Assembly: GCF_003001935.1 (NCBI RefSeq)
Contig: NZ_PVNG01000004.1
Location: 310,001 to 374,000 of the forward strand
Direction: 5' to 3'
Origin: Nonomuraea fuscirosea
GTDB taxonomy: Bacteria; Actinomycetota; Actinomycetes; Streptosporangiales; Streptosporangiaceae
Length of the DNA: 64,000 nucleotides
Shown: positions 51,045-59,413 of the stretch, one piece after another
How the letters are laid out: each line of letters opens with the position of its first letter
How positions within the stretch are numbered: the stretch's first letter is position 1
Notes under the pieces: model-generated
What the model was told of the DNA's origin: nothing
The model's input: only the letters and a program-made list of their open reading frames with translations
The model's database searches: none
Position numbers and translations under genes: made by a program

Positions 51045-51548
51045 TTATTTCGGTGGCGTCAGGAGCGGGACCAGGGTCCGGTCCCCGAGGCGGGTGATCG
51101 CGGCCAGCGGCTTGACCGCGGCTCCTACCAGCAGTGCCAGGCCGGGACGGCCGGCCGCTCTGGCCAGGCCCGGGCCGAGCGCGGCCATCATCGCGGTGAG
51201 CGCGGGCAGCGGCCGGATCCACAGGGTGAGCTCCTCGATCAGGCCCTCCTCGCCGAACCGCAGCACGGCCGTCTCGTGCATCTCCATGCGCCCGATCCGC
51301 GCGGTGGCCGTCACCGCCCGCGTGTGCTCGTCGCCGACGTCGCTCTGGTAACGGAGGTCGGAGATGGCGTCCAGGACGACGGAGAACAGCTGGTTCACCT
51401 GCTCCCTGCCCTGGAACGCGGCCCGCCCGCTGAGCGGGGAGTGGAAGACGACGTCGGCGGCGAGTGTGGCCGCCAGGGCGTCGAGGTCGTGCTCCTCGCC
51501 GGCCCGCCGGTACGCCAGCGCTGGTGAGTCCTGAATGTGAACTGTCAT
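51045..51548 (-). CDS. NTF2-like (SnoaL-type) protein
   Basis: The 167-residue protein has a cone-shaped NTF2 fold pattern: YRRAGEEHDLDALAATLAAD, VVFHSPLSGRAAFQGREQVN, then IGRMEMHETAVLRFGEEGLI. A 40-residue tail follows. Such proteins are small-molecule isomerases, hydrolases or ligand binders. It diverges from the HxlR regulator with 33 bp between the two start codons and is the likely target of that regulator. TAAAGT 6 nt upstream predicts a leaderless message. Confidence 0.8.
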   Translation of the reverse strand: MTVHIQDSPALAYRRAGEEHDLDALAATLAADVVFHSPLSGRAAFQGREQVNQLFSVVLDAISDLRYQSDVGDEHTRAVTATARIGRMEMHETAVLRFGEEGLIEELTLWIRPLPALTAMMAALGPGLARAAGRPGLALLVGAAVKPLAAITRLGDRTLVPLLTPPK

Positions 51549-51568
51549 GGGTTCACTTTATCAACCCA
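51548..51568. promoter_or_regulatory. Shared operator candidate (HxlR/NTF2)
   Basis: TGGGTT and AACCCA form an inverted repeat with a 9-bp spacer, which contains the -10 box of the leftward gene. Confidence 0.5.
51555..51560 (-). promoter_or_regulatory. -10 box of a leaderless promoter (NTF2 gene)
   Basis: TAAAGT on the minus strand ends exactly 6 nt before the ATG at 51548. Confidence 0.5.
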
Positions 51569-51569
51569 C

Positions 51570-51575
51570 TATCCT
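51570..51575 (+). promoter_or_regulatory. -10 box of a leaderless promoter (HxlR gene)
   Basis: TATCCT ends exactly 6 nt before the ATG at 51582. It lies only 9 bp from the opposing -10 box. Confidence 0.55.
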
Positions 51576-51581
51576 GGGGTC

Positions 51582-52088
51582 ATGAACAGGTTCGGTGAGA
51601 TGCACTGCTCCATCGCCCAGGCCGTCGGCGTCGTCGGCGAGCCGTGGACGCCGCTGATCCTGCGTGACCTGTTCCTCGGCCTGTGCAGGTTCGACGACCT
51701 GGCGCAGGACCTGGGGATCTCGCGCAACCTGCTCACCCGCCGCCTGGAGCACCTGGTGGCGGCGGGGGTGGTGGAGAAGCGGCGCTACCAGGAGCGCCCG
51801 CCGCGCCACGAGTACGTGCTGTCGCGGGCCGGCCGCGACGTGGTGCCCGCGCTGTTGACGCTGATGGCCTGGGGCGATCAGTGGTCCACGCCGCCCGGTG
51901 GGCCGCCCGCGCTGCTGGTGCACGACTGCGGCGCGCAGTTCACGCCCGTCGTCACGTGCCCGCACTGCGGGGGCGCGGCCACGGCGGACACGGTGACGGC
52001 CGTACGCGGCCCAGGTGCGGCTCAGGGGCCGGGCACGATGCTCCTGTCCGCAGGAGTCGCCGCCGAAGCCGCCGAAGCCGCCGACTGA
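51582..52088 (+). CDS. HxlR family winged-helix regulator
   Basis: The 168-residue protein has the HxlR signature: CSIAQAVGVVGEPWTPLILR, DLFLGLCRFDDLAQDLGISR, NLLTRRLEHLVAAGVVEKRR and RHEYVLSRAGRDVVPALLTL. A C-terminal module with CGAQFTPVVTCPHCGG could bind zinc. HxlR proteins sense reactive electrophiles or small metabolites and act as dimers. It is divergent from the NTF2 gene and probably controls both through the shared palindrome. Confidence 0.92.
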   Translation: MNRFGEMHCSIAQAVGVVGEPWTPLILRDLFLGLCRFDDLAQDLGISRNLLTRRLEHLVAAGVVEKRRYQERPPRHEYVLSRAGRDVVPALLTLMAWGDQWSTPPGGPPALLVHDCGAQFTPVVTCPHCGGAATADTVTAVRGPGAAQGPGTMLLSAGVAAEAAEAAD

Positions 52089-52190
52089 GCCCAGACCGAC
52101 AGTGCCCGCCCGACAGTGCCCGCCCGATGCCCGCCCGGCTGAGGCCGGCCGTGCACCCGGGACGCGGCTCAGCCGGCCCGGGACACCAGG

Positions 52191-53624
52191 TCAGATCCGT
52201 CCGGGCACCTCGTTGCCCGCCGCGCGGATCGCCTTGGGCAGGTTCGTCATGGCCAGCAGCACGAACCCGAGCACGAAGAAGACGACCATCGACAGGATGG
52301 CGATGCGGTAACTGTTGGTGAGCTGCAGCGTGATCGTGATCGTGAGCGAGCCGATGAACGCCGACCCCTTGTCGCTGATCTGCAGCAGGCTGAAGTACTC
52401 CGCCTCCCGCCCCTTCGGGATCACCTGGGAGAACAGCGAGCGCGACAGTGCCTGCGTGCCGCCCAGCACGATCGCGATCGCGAACGCCATCAGGTAGAAC
52501 TGCAGCGCCTGCCCCTCGGCCACGAACATGGCCATCGCCACGATCGCCGTCCACACCACGAGGCTGGCCAGCACTGTCCGCTTCGTCCCGATGCCGCGCG
52601 CCAGCCACCCGAGCAGCAGCGCCCCGAAGAACGCCACGAACTGCACCATGAGGATCGCCGTGATCTGCACGGTCTGGTCCAGCTTGAGCGCCTCGGAGGC
52701 GAAGGCGGCGCTGTTGCCGATGACCGTCTGCACGCCGTCGTTGTAGACCAGGTACGCGACCAGGAACAGCAGCGTCAGCGGATAGCGGCGCAGCTCCGAC
52801 AGCGTACGGCCGAGCTGGCGGAAGCTGCCGCCGACCGAGCGCAGGGCCGTGCTCTCGTGCGCGGGCACCGGCCGGTTGCGCAGCCGCAGCAGCGGGAAGA
52901 TCGTGAACGTGGCCCACCACAGGCCCGCCGACATCATGCAGATCCGCACCGCCATGCCCTGGGTCAGGCCGAGGCTCTCGTGCTGCAGGAAGAGCACCAG
53001 GTTGAGCGCCAGCAGCAGGCCGCCGCCCAGATAGCCGATCGCCCAGCCGCGCGACGACACCCGGTCGCGCTCCTCCGGGGTGGAGATCTGCGGCAGGAAC
53101 GAGTCGTAGACGACGACGGAGGCGCCGTAGGCCACGTTGGCCAGGATGAACAGCACCCCGCCCAGCAGGTAGCGGTCGCCCTCGACGAAGAACAGCGACA
53201 TCGCGGCCAGCGCCCCGAGGTAGGCGAAGACGCCGAGCATCTCCCGCTTGCGGCCGGTGTGGTCGGCCAGCGCGCCCACGATCGGCAGGAACACGATCTG
53301 CAGGAACACCGCGACCGTGGTGATGAGCCCGAAGTACGCGGCCGGGCGGATGTCGGCGCCGAGCACGTCGACGTACCCGAGCCCGGGGTTGTCCGCCGCC
53401 AGCCGGTCGAACGTGTCGACGCAGGTGGCGGTGGCGACGCCGGCGAAGTCCTTGGCGCAGGCGGCGGTCTTGGCGACGGGGATCAGGTAGGGGCCGAGGA
53501 AGACCGAGATGATCGTGGTGTAGAAGGCGGAGTTGGCCCAGTCGTAGAGGTACCAGCCGCGCTGCTCACGCCGGCGCGCCGCCGGGGAGTCGTCGAGGTC
53601 CGCGGGGGGTGCGGGTACGGGCAT
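52191..53624 (-). CDS. MFS transporter, UMF1 (Atg22-like) family
   Basis: The 477-residue protein has about 12 hydrophobic helices. The start REQRGWYLYDWANSAFYTTI is diagnostic of the UMF1/Atg22 family, and GALADHTGRKREMLG is the loop 2-3 motif. It may export amino acids or other small metabolites. It is the last gene of a minus-strand run and follows the GDPD gene by 54 nt. A short acidic N-terminal tail precedes the first helix. Confidence 0.92.
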   Translation of the reverse strand: MPVPAPPADLDDSPAARRREQRGWYLYDWANSAFYTTIISVFLGPYLIPVAKTAACAKDFAGVATATCVDTFDRLAADNPGLGYVDVLGADIRPAAYFGLITTVAVFLQIVFLPIVGALADHTGRKREMLGVFAYLGALAAMSLFFVEGDRYLLGGVLFILANVAYGASVVVYDSFLPQISTPEERDRVSSRGWAIGYLGGGLLLALNLVLFLQHESLGLTQGMAVRICMMSAGLWWATFTIFPLLRLRNRPVPAHESTALRSVGGSFRQLGRTLSELRRYPLTLLFLVAYLVYNDGVQTVIGNSAAFASEALKLDQTVQITAILMVQFVAFFGALLLGWLARGIGTKRTVLASLVVWTAIVAMAMFVAEGQALQFYLMAFAIAIVLGGTQALSRSLFSQVIPKGREAEYFSLLQISDKGSAFIGSLTITITLQLTNSYRIAILSMVVFFVLGFVLLAMTNLPKAIRAAGNEVPGRI

Positions 53625-53678
53625 GATGTCGTGTGACTCCTGTACGGGCGGCCGGGGGCCGGGGGGAAGGGGACTCTC

Positions 53679-54479
53679 TCAGGCGGCCATGCTGCCGGGA
53701 TGCCACTGGCCGCGCCGTTCGAGCACGCCGCGCAGGCCGGTGACGTTGTCGGTCATGAGGCCGTCCACGCCCAGGTCGAGCAGGTGCTCCATGCGGGCGG
53801 TGTCGTTGACGGTCCACACGTGCACCTGCATGCCGATGGCGTGCGCCGTGCTGATCAGGCGCCGGGTGGTGACCCGCAGCCCGCGGAAGCCCACCGGCAC
53901 CTGCGCGCAGGGCACCCCGGCGCGCGACAGGCGGGTCAGCAGGCGGCCGTAGCCGGAGGTGGCCGCGGCGGCCCGCAGCGCGGCCACGCCGCGCGGGCCG
54001 AGGGCCGAGCACACCTCCCGGCCGAGCGCCGCCCTGGCCAGCACCAGGCGCTCGTCGGAGAACGAGGTCAGGCAGATCCGGTCGTAGGCGCCGGTCCGCC
54101 TGATCGCCTCGGCCAGCGGGGCGATGGCGGCCGACTCCTTGACGTCGATGTTGAAGCGGATCTCGGGCCAGGTGCCGAGCAGGTCCTCCAGCAGCGGGAT
54201 CTCGTGCACCCCGCCGATGCGGGCTCTCCTGACCGCCTGGTAGGGCAGCTCGGAGATGCGGCCGCGCCCGTCGGTCACGCGGTCGAGCGTGTGGTCGTGG
54301 AAGGCCACGAGCACGCCGTCGGCGGTGGCGTGCGCGTCGGTCTCCAGATAGGCGTAGCCGAGCGCGACCGCCCGCTCGAAGGCGGCGACGGAGTTCTCCG
54401 CGCCTTCCGCCGCTCCGCCGCGGTGGGCGAAGGCCAGCGGCCCTGGATGGTCGAGGAAGGGGAATCGGCGGCTCAGCAC
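53679..54479 (-). CDS. Glycerophosphodiester phosphodiesterase
   Basis: The 266-residue GDPD TIM barrel has FAHRGGAAEGAENSVAAF, ETDAHATADGVLVAFHDHTL, RFNIDVKE and QVHVWTVND, which carry the catalytic His pair and the metal ligands. It cleaves glycerophosphodiesters to glycerol-3-phosphate and an alcohol in the cytoplasm (no signal peptide). The GTG start lies 36 nt after the TrmH-like gene; CATACT ends 7 nt upstream of it and could be a -10 box. Confidence 0.94.
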   Translation of the reverse strand: MLSRRFPFLDHPGPLAFAHRGGAAEGAENSVAAFERAVALGYAYLETDAHATADGVLVAFHDHTLDRVTDGRGRISELPYQAVRRARIGGVHEIPLLEDLLGTWPEIRFNIDVKESAAIAPLAEAIRRTGAYDRICLTSFSDERLVLARAALGREVCSALGPRGVAALRAAAATSGYGRLLTRLSRAGVPCAQVPVGFRGLRVTTRRLISTAHAIGMQVHVWTVNDTARMEHLLDLGVDGLMTDNVTGLRGVLERRGQWHPGSMAA

Positions 54480-54515
54480 GTACGGAAGTATGCCCTTCCC
54501 TGATGAACGGTGAGG

Positions 54516-55055
54516 TTACGAATCGGGGAGATTCTGCCATTCCTGGCGTCGCGCCTCGGCCAGCGCGATGGCCGCGGCGACCGCCACGTTGAACGAGCCG
54601 ACCCGCCCGACCTGCGGGATGTAACAGGCGCCGTCGACGGCGTCGAGCAGGGCGGGGGAGCAGCCGTGGTCCTCGCTGCCGACCACCAGGCACACGTCGC
54701 GGCCGAGGTCGGCCCGGTGCAGCGGCACCGCCTCCGCGGTCAGCTCGATGGCCAGCACGGTGTAGCCCGCTTCCCTGGCGGCCTTGACCGCCTCGGTGGC
54801 CGGCACCGCCTCGTGCCAGGTGACCAGGCGCTCGGTGCCGAGCGCGGTCTTGCCCGCCTTGGGGTTGGTGGGCGGGGTGGCGTTGCCCGCCAGCCAGACC
54901 TCGTCCACGCCGAACGCGGCGGCGCTGCGGAAGATCGAGCCGATGTTGAACGGGCCGGTGACCGACTCGACGATGAGGCCGAGGCGGTTGCCGGTGTTCC
55001 TGCGCCAGGTGCGGTTGAGCCGCTTGACGTCGGTGGGGCGCAGTTGCCTTCTCAA
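54516..55055 (-). CDS. TrmH/SpoU family RNA methyltransferase
   Basis: The 179-residue SPOUT enzyme has the three trefoil-knot motifs: GPFNIGSIFRSAAAFGVDEV, LVVGSEDHGCSPALLD and IPQVGRVGSFNVAVAAAIAL. It 2'-O-methylates a tRNA or rRNA ribose with SAM. The TTG at 55055 overlaps the stop of the upstream methyltransferase gene (TTGA). A longer reading from 55391 lies in that gene's shadow and is rejected. The exact RNA target cannot be told. Confidence 0.9.
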   Translation of the reverse strand: MRRQLRPTDVKRLNRTWRRNTGNRLGLIVESVTGPFNIGSIFRSAAAFGVDEVWLAGNATPPTNPKAGKTALGTERLVTWHEAVPATEAVKAAREAGYTVLAIELTAEAVPLHRADLGRDVCLVVGSEDHGCSPALLDAVDGACYIPQVGRVGSFNVAVAAAIALAEARRQEWQNLPDS

Positions 55056-55642
55056 CGGGTCACCTTCAGTATCCGGTAGGCGGCCCGGCTGGCCTCGCGT
55101 GAGGCCTGCCACCCCTGCTCGCCGAGCCAGCGCTGCAGGGAGTCGGAGCCGAGGTGTTTCTGGACGACCAGGTAGGCCACGCCGTCGGGCGTCAGCCGGC
55201 TCAGCCACCTGGTGAGCATCTCGTGCAGGGCCGGCTTGCCGATGCGGATCGCGGGGTTGGACCAGATGGCCCGGAACCGCACGTCGTCCGGCATCTCGTC
55301 GGCGTGCACGGATCTTACTTTGTAAAGGCGGGCGGCCTTGGCGTTCCGCTCGGTCAGCTCCAGGCTGCGCCGGTTCACGTCCACGGCCCACACGCTCGCC
55401 TCAGGCGCCCGGGAGGCCATGGTGAGCGCGATCGGCCCGTAGCCGCAGCCCAGGTCGAGCAGGTCGCCCTCCTGGGGCGGCGGCGGCACGCTCTCCAGCA
55501 GCACGCGCGTGCCGACGTCGACCCGTTCCGGCGAGAACACGCCGCTGTCGGTCTCCAGCCGCAGATGCAGGTCGGGCAGGACGAGATCGACCGACCCCGG
55601 CCTGCTCGCCGCCCCCGGCTCCTCGGAGAAGTAGTGCGCCAC
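55052..55642 (-). CDS. RsmC-like class I methyltransferase
   Basis: The 196-residue enzyme has SAM motif I LLDLGCGYGPIALTMA (residues 61-76), an acidic strand AVDVNRRSLEL and a catalytic-loop motif SNPAIRIGKPALHEML. The family usually has NPPxR, so the second proline is replaced by Ala here. It probably methylates guanine N2 in rRNA; the N-terminal domain of full RsmC is missing, as in other actinobacterial short forms. GTG 55642 is the first start in the conserved region. It is coupled to the TrmH-like gene. Confidence 0.88.
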   Translation of the reverse strand: MAHYFSEEPGAASRPGSVDLVLPDLHLRLETDSGVFSPERVDVGTRVLLESVPPPPQEGDLLDLGCGYGPIALTMASRAPEASVWAVDVNRRSLELTERNAKAARLYKVRSVHADEMPDDVRFRAIWSNPAIRIGKPALHEMLTRWLSRLTPDGVAYLVVQKHLGSDSLQRWLGEQGWQASREASRAAYRILKVTR

Positions 55643-55653
55643 GTCGCCAAACG

Positions 55654-56601
55654 TTACGGGATCCGCGAACCGAACAGGACCGCGGCGCCCGCCACCAGCA
55701 CCCCGGCCAGGATCGCGGCCACGATGAACCACTGCGTGATCTCCTGGTTGACCAGCTTGTAGCCGAGTGAGGTGCCGATCTGCTCGTAGACCTCGCGCAG
55801 CTCGCTGCCGGACTCGGCGGTGTAGGCGCGGCCGGTGGTGCCGTCGGACAGCGACTGCAGGGTCTGCTTGTTGACCGGGACGTTCACGGGCCGGCCGTCG
55901 ATGGAGACGGTGCCCTCCTGGGTGCCGTACGCGATCGTGGAGACCGGCACGCGGGCCTGCTGGGCGGCCTCGATGGCCTCGTTCACCGACCGCCCCGAGG
56001 TGTTGTCGCCGTCGGACAGCAGCACGATGGCGGCCGGCGGCGGGTCGGTGGCGGCCTGCTGGTCGAAGGAGCGCAGCGAGTCGAGCGCGTTGAAGACGGC
56101 CTCGCCGATGGCCGTGCCGGGACGGGTGGTGAGGTTGCCGATGGCGGTCACCACGGCTTGGTGGTCGGTGGTGGGGGAGATGACGACGTTGGCCGAGCGG
56201 GCGAAGGAGACGACGCCCACGTTGAAGCGGTCGGGCAGCTCCTTGGCGAACGCCTGGGCGGCGGCCTTGGCGGCGCTGATGCGGTCGGGCTGGACGTCGT
56301 CGGCGTCCATGGACAGGGACACGTCGAGGGCGATCATGATGGTGGCGCGGTCGCGGGGGACGCGTACCTCGTCGGCGGGCTTGGCGGCGCCCACGACGAG
56401 CAGCGACATCATCAGCAGGAACAGGCCGGGCGCGACGTGCCGGCGCCAGCCGGGGCCGGCGGGGGCGACCAGGTTGAGCAGGGCCAGGTTGGTGAAGCGC
56501 ACGGTGTAGCGGCGGCGGGCGAACATCGCCAGCACGTAGCCGGCGGCCAGCAGCAGCACCAGGACGAACAGCCACAACCAGCCCGCGGCGAGGAATGTCA
56601 T
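55654..56601 (-). CDS. VWA domain-containing membrane protein
   Basis: The 315-residue protein has N-terminal transmembrane helices (6-27 and 57-72), a von Willebrand A domain with the MIDAS motif DVSLSM (Asp93, Ser95, Ser97), [12 protein letters not shown] and [10 protein letters not shown], and a C-terminal helix (about 292-311). It is the BatA-like partner of the MoxR-DUF58 system, thought to act in metal-dependent assembly or chaperone functions at the membrane. Its ATG overlaps the DUF58 stop (ATGA). It reaches to 12 nt before the RsmC-like gene. Confidence 0.93.
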   Translation of the reverse strand: MTFLAAGWLWLFVLVLLLAAGYVLAMFARRRYTVRFTNLALLNLVAPAGPGWRRHVAPGLFLLMMSLLVVGAAKPADEVRVPRDRATIMIALDVSLSMDADDVQPDRISAAKAAAQAFAKELPDRFNVGVVSFARSANVVISPTTDHQAVVTAIGNLTTRPGTAIGEAVFNALDSLRSFDQQAATDPPPAAIVLLSDGDNTSGRSVNEAIEAAQQARVPVSTIAYGTQEGTVSIDGRPVNVPVNKQTLQSLSDGTTGRAYTAESGSELREVYEQIGTSLGYKLVNQEITQWFIVAAILAGVLVAGAAVLFGSRIP

Positions 56602-57536
56602 GCGGAGGGCCTCCGGTGGGCGAGGTGGCTCGTGCGCCGCTGGCGCAGCACGAACTGCGCGACGTCGAACACCCAGTCGCGGTCGGTGCGCAGGACGAGG
56701 TGGGCGATGCCGGCGCGGCGCAGAGCCAGGCGGGTGCCCTCGCGCTGGAGGGCGGCCGCCTCCGCGTACGCGTGCCGGATTTTAGGCGTGAGGTGCACTT
56801 CGCGTACGTTCCCGGTCTCGGGGTCGGCGAACGCGACCCGGCCGACGTCGGGCAGCTCCAGCTCGCGCGGGTCGATGATCTCGACGGCCAGCACCTGGTG
56901 GCGGGCGGCGAGCCGCCTGATGGGGCGCTCCCACGGCCGTTCGGCGTCGGGGTCGAGGTCGGGCTCGGCGTCGAGGAAGTCGGAGACGATCACCCGCATG
57001 CCGCGCCGCCTGCGGGTGGCCGACAGCACCTCGATGCCCTCGGCCAGGTCGGGCGGGTCGTCGACGATCCGGCCGCGGGGGGCGTCCATGAGGGAGTGCA
57101 GCAGTCCGTAGAGGGCGGGGCGGCCGGTGCGGGCGGGCATGCGGTGCACGTACTCGTCGTGCAGGACGAGCGCGCCGAAGCGGTCGCCCATCCGGCTGGA
57201 CAGGAACCCGAGGGCGCCGACGGCGGCCACGACCAGGTCGCGCTTGTCGCTGTCGGCGGTGCCGAAGTCCATGCTGGGGGACAGGTCGGCCAGCGCCCAG
57301 GTCTCCAGCTCGCGGTCGGCGATGAGGTCGCGCACGTGGGGGATGGTGGTGCGGGCGGTGACCGCCCAGTCCATGCGGCGCACGTCGTCCTCGCCGGGCA
57401 CGTAGACGCGGCTGTCGCCGGCCTCGCTGCCGGTGCCGGGCAGCAGCCCCTGGTGGGCGCCGTGCAGCAGCCCGTCGAGGCGGCGGGTGACGGTCAGTTC
57501 GAGCCGCCGCAGGGCTTGCTCAGCGGTGGTGGTCAA
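56598..57536 (-). CDS. DUF58 domain-containing protein
   Basis: The 312-residue protein shows the DUF58 core ([19 protein letters not shown], then [30 protein letters not shown]) followed by a VWA-like region ([13 protein letters not shown]). It belongs with the upstream MoxR ATPase and downstream VWA protein as a three-part module. TTG 57536 overlaps the MoxR stop (TTGA), and the upstream frame inside moxR is not conserved. There are no transmembrane helices. Confidence 0.93.
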   Translation of the reverse strand: MTTTAEQALRRLELTVTRRLDGLLHGAHQGLLPGTGSEAGDSRVYVPGEDDVRRMDWAVTARTTIPHVRDLIADRELETWALADLSPSMDFGTADSDKRDLVVAAVGALGFLSSRMGDRFGALVLHDEYVHRMPARTGRPALYGLLHSLMDAPRGRIVDDPPDLAEGIEVLSATRRRRGMRVIVSDFLDAEPDLDPDAERPWERPIRRLAARHQVLAVEIIDPRELELPDVGRVAFADPETGNVREVHLTPKIRHAYAEAAALQREGTRLALRRAGIAHLVLRTDRDWVFDVAQFVLRQRRTSHLAHRRPSA

Positions 57537-58534
57537 CGGTTCTGGTTCCAGACGACGAGGGGCGGGGGTACGGCGTGCAGGATCTGCTTGACGACCTGCT
57601 CGGGGTCGACGCCGTCGGCCAGGGCGTCGAAGGTGAGCATGAGCCGGTGGGACATGACGTCCACGGCGACGTCGCGTACGTCGTCGGGCAGCAGGTAGTC
57701 GCGGCCGCGCAGCAGGGCCAGGGCCCGCCCGGCCGAGACCAGGCCCAGGGTGGCGCGGGGGCTGACGCCGATCTCGATGGTCTCGGTGAGGTCGGCCAGC
57801 CCGTACTCGGCGGGGGCCCGGGTGGACATGACCAGCCGGACGACGTAGTCGGCGACGAGCTGGTGCACCGAGACCTGCTCGGCGGCCTCCTGCAGCGCCA
57901 GCAGCCGGGCGGGGTCGAGCACCCGCTCGGGGACCGGCGGGGTGACGCTCATCCGGTGCAGGATCTCCAGCTCCTCGTGGGCGCTGGGATGCGGCACCCG
58001 CACCCGGAACAGGAACCGGTCGCGCTGCACCTCGGGCAGGGGGTAGACGCCCTCGGACTCGATCGGGTTCTGGGTGGCCAGCACGATGAACGGCCTCGGC
58101 AGCGGGTGGGTGACGCCGGCGAGGGTGACCTGGCGCTCGGCCATCACCTCCAGCAGCGCCGACTGGACCTTGGCGGGGGCGCGGTTGATCTCGTCGGCCA
58201 GCAGGAAGTTGACGAACACGGGGCCGAGCTCGACATCGAACTTCTCGTTGGAGGGGTGGAAGACGCGGGTGCCGACGATGTCGCTCGGCACGAGGTCGGG
58301 GGTGAACTGGATCCGGGCGAACGTGCCGCCCACGACGGTGGCCAGGGTGGAGGCGGCGAGCGTCTTGGCGACGCCCGGCACGCCTTCGAGCAGGCAGTGC
58401 CCGCGCGCGAGCAGGGCCACGATCAGTCTTTCGACCATGTGGTCCTGTCCGACGATGACACGCCGGACCTCGTCGAGACTCTGACGCAGCAGTGCCGCGT
58501 CGTTTCCGCCCGGCAACTCTTCGGCGACGCTCAT
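57533..58534 (-). CDS. MoxR family AAA+ ATPase
   Basis: The 333-residue AAA+ ATPase has Walker A GVPGVAKT (51-58), Walker B NFLLADEINRAP, sensor 1 VLATQNPIESEG, and arginine-bearing LPEVQRDRFLFRV. MoxR proteins act as chaperones with VWA partners, encoded here directly downstream. ATG 58534 begins the usual N-terminus, with GGTGG upstream; a longer reading to 58591 runs into the divergent gene's start region. It heads the long minus-strand operon. Confidence 0.95.
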   Translation of the reverse strand: MSVAEELPGGNDAALLRQSLDEVRRVIVGQDHMVERLIVALLARGHCLLEGVPGVAKTLAASTLATVVGGTFARIQFTPDLVPSDIVGTRVFHPSNEKFDVELGPVFVNFLLADEINRAPAKVQSALLEVMAERQVTLAGVTHPLPRPFIVLATQNPIESEGVYPLPEVQRDRFLFRVRVPHPSAHEELEILHRMSVTPPVPERVLDPARLLALQEAAEQVSVHQLVADYVVRLVMSTRAPAEYGLADLTETIEIGVSPRATLGLVSAGRALALLRGRDYLLPDDVRDVAVDVMSHRLMLTFDALADGVDPEQVVKQILHAVPPPLVVWNQNR

Positions 58535-58589
58535 GACGCCATTCCACCAAACGCGCCGCAAACGTGCACGACGCCACGTCTGTGCTTTC

Positions 58590-59363
58590 ATGGCAAACGT
58601 GGCAAGTCCCCTGCAGTACGGTGATCCGCCCGGGCTCGGTCCCTACGTGGTGCAGGCACGCCTGCACGCGGCACCCGCCGGGTTCGTCTACCTGGCGCAG
58701 TCGCCCGACGGGCGGGCCGTGTCGCTGGCCGTGCTCACCCGGGGGGCCGCGTACGACGCCGCGGCGCGCGATCGGTTCGTCACCGCGATCAGGGAGGCCG
58801 GCGGGCGCGAGCGTTCCGGGTTGCGCGGCCGGCTGGGGCGTCCCGGGCGGTCGCGGGGCGCGGTGCTGGACGGCGCGCCGGAGGTGCTGGCGTACGAGGG
58901 TGGGCGGGCGCCGTGGGTGGCGGTGCCGTACGCGCCGGGGCAGCCGGGGGCCGAGTGGTTCCTCGATCCGGTCATGGTGGGCGGGACGTTCATCGGGGCG
59001 GCGCACGGGCCCGACTTCGTCCCGTACTGGCTGACCGACCGCGCGCCGGCGCTTCCGGGTCCGGGGCGTCCGCCCAGGCCGCTGACCGAGACGCGCAAGC
59101 GGGTGCTGCTGGCGGCGCTGACCCTGGTGCTGCTGCTCCTGCTGGTGACGGTCATCCTGCTGGTGATGCTGCTCGGGCGGCGCGACAGCGAGCCGCAGCC
59201 GCGGCAGCTGCCGCCCACGGTGTTCGTGCCGACGCCGCCGCCGACGCCCGAGACGCCGATGCCGCAGCCTTCGCCGTCGCAGTCGCCGTCACCGAGTCAG
59301 AGCGGGCCGAGCACGCCGGGCCGCTCGCCGGGGGAGGACCCGGGCGATGAGGCGCCGCTCTGA
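58590..59363 (+). CDS. Membrane protein with a protein-kinase N-lobe-like domain
   Basis: The 257-residue protein begins with sequence like the N-lobe of actinobacterial Ser/Thr kinases (LGPYVVQARLHAAPAGFVYL, AQSPDGRAVSLAVL, DRFVTAIREAGG). The glycine loop is degenerate and the VAIK-type lysine is replaced, as VSLAVL has no Lys. No C-lobe or catalytic loop follows. A transmembrane helix (about 183-205) and a Pro/Ser-rich tail end the protein. It is probably a non-catalytic kinase relic with a regulatory role. It is divergent from moxR (55 nt). Confidence 0.75.
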   Translation: MANVASPLQYGDPPGLGPYVVQARLHAAPAGFVYLAQSPDGRAVSLAVLTRGAAYDAAARDRFVTAIREAGGRERSGLRGRLGRPGRSRGAVLDGAPEVLAYEGGRAPWVAVPYAPGQPGAEWFLDPVMVGGTFIGAAHGPDFVPYWLTDRAPALPGPGRPPRPLTETRKRVLLAALTLVLLLLLVTVILLVMLLGRRDSEPQPRQLPPTVFVPTPPPTPETPMPQPSPSQSPSPSQSGPSTPGRSPGEDPGDEAPL

Positions 59364-59375
59364 CGGTTAATCCGG

Positions 59376-59406
59376 TTGAGTCTCACGTAACGTGAGGCTT
59401 TAGCGT
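59376..59406 (+). promoter_or_regulatory. MerR-type promoter with 19-bp spacer and internal palindrome
   Basis: TTGAGT (59376-59381) and TAGCGT (59401-59406) are 19 bp apart, the over-long spacing of MerR-controlled promoters. The spacer holds the perfect palindrome CTCACGT-A-ACGTGAG (59382-59396). The -10 box ends 7 nt before ATG 59414, so the message is probably leaderless. Confidence 0.8.
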
Positions 59407-59413
59407 CGCCGGC

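Noticed and set aside
55316..55327. TTACTTTGTAA resembling the TetR operator at 4162
   Set aside because: It lies inside the RsmC-like coding sequence and encodes part of LYKVRS, and the dyad is not supported by context.
56598..59006. Long minus-strand reading frame of 802 codons
   Set aside because: Only the part to 57536 is DUF58; the rest lies in another frame of the MoxR gene and is an effect of high GC content.
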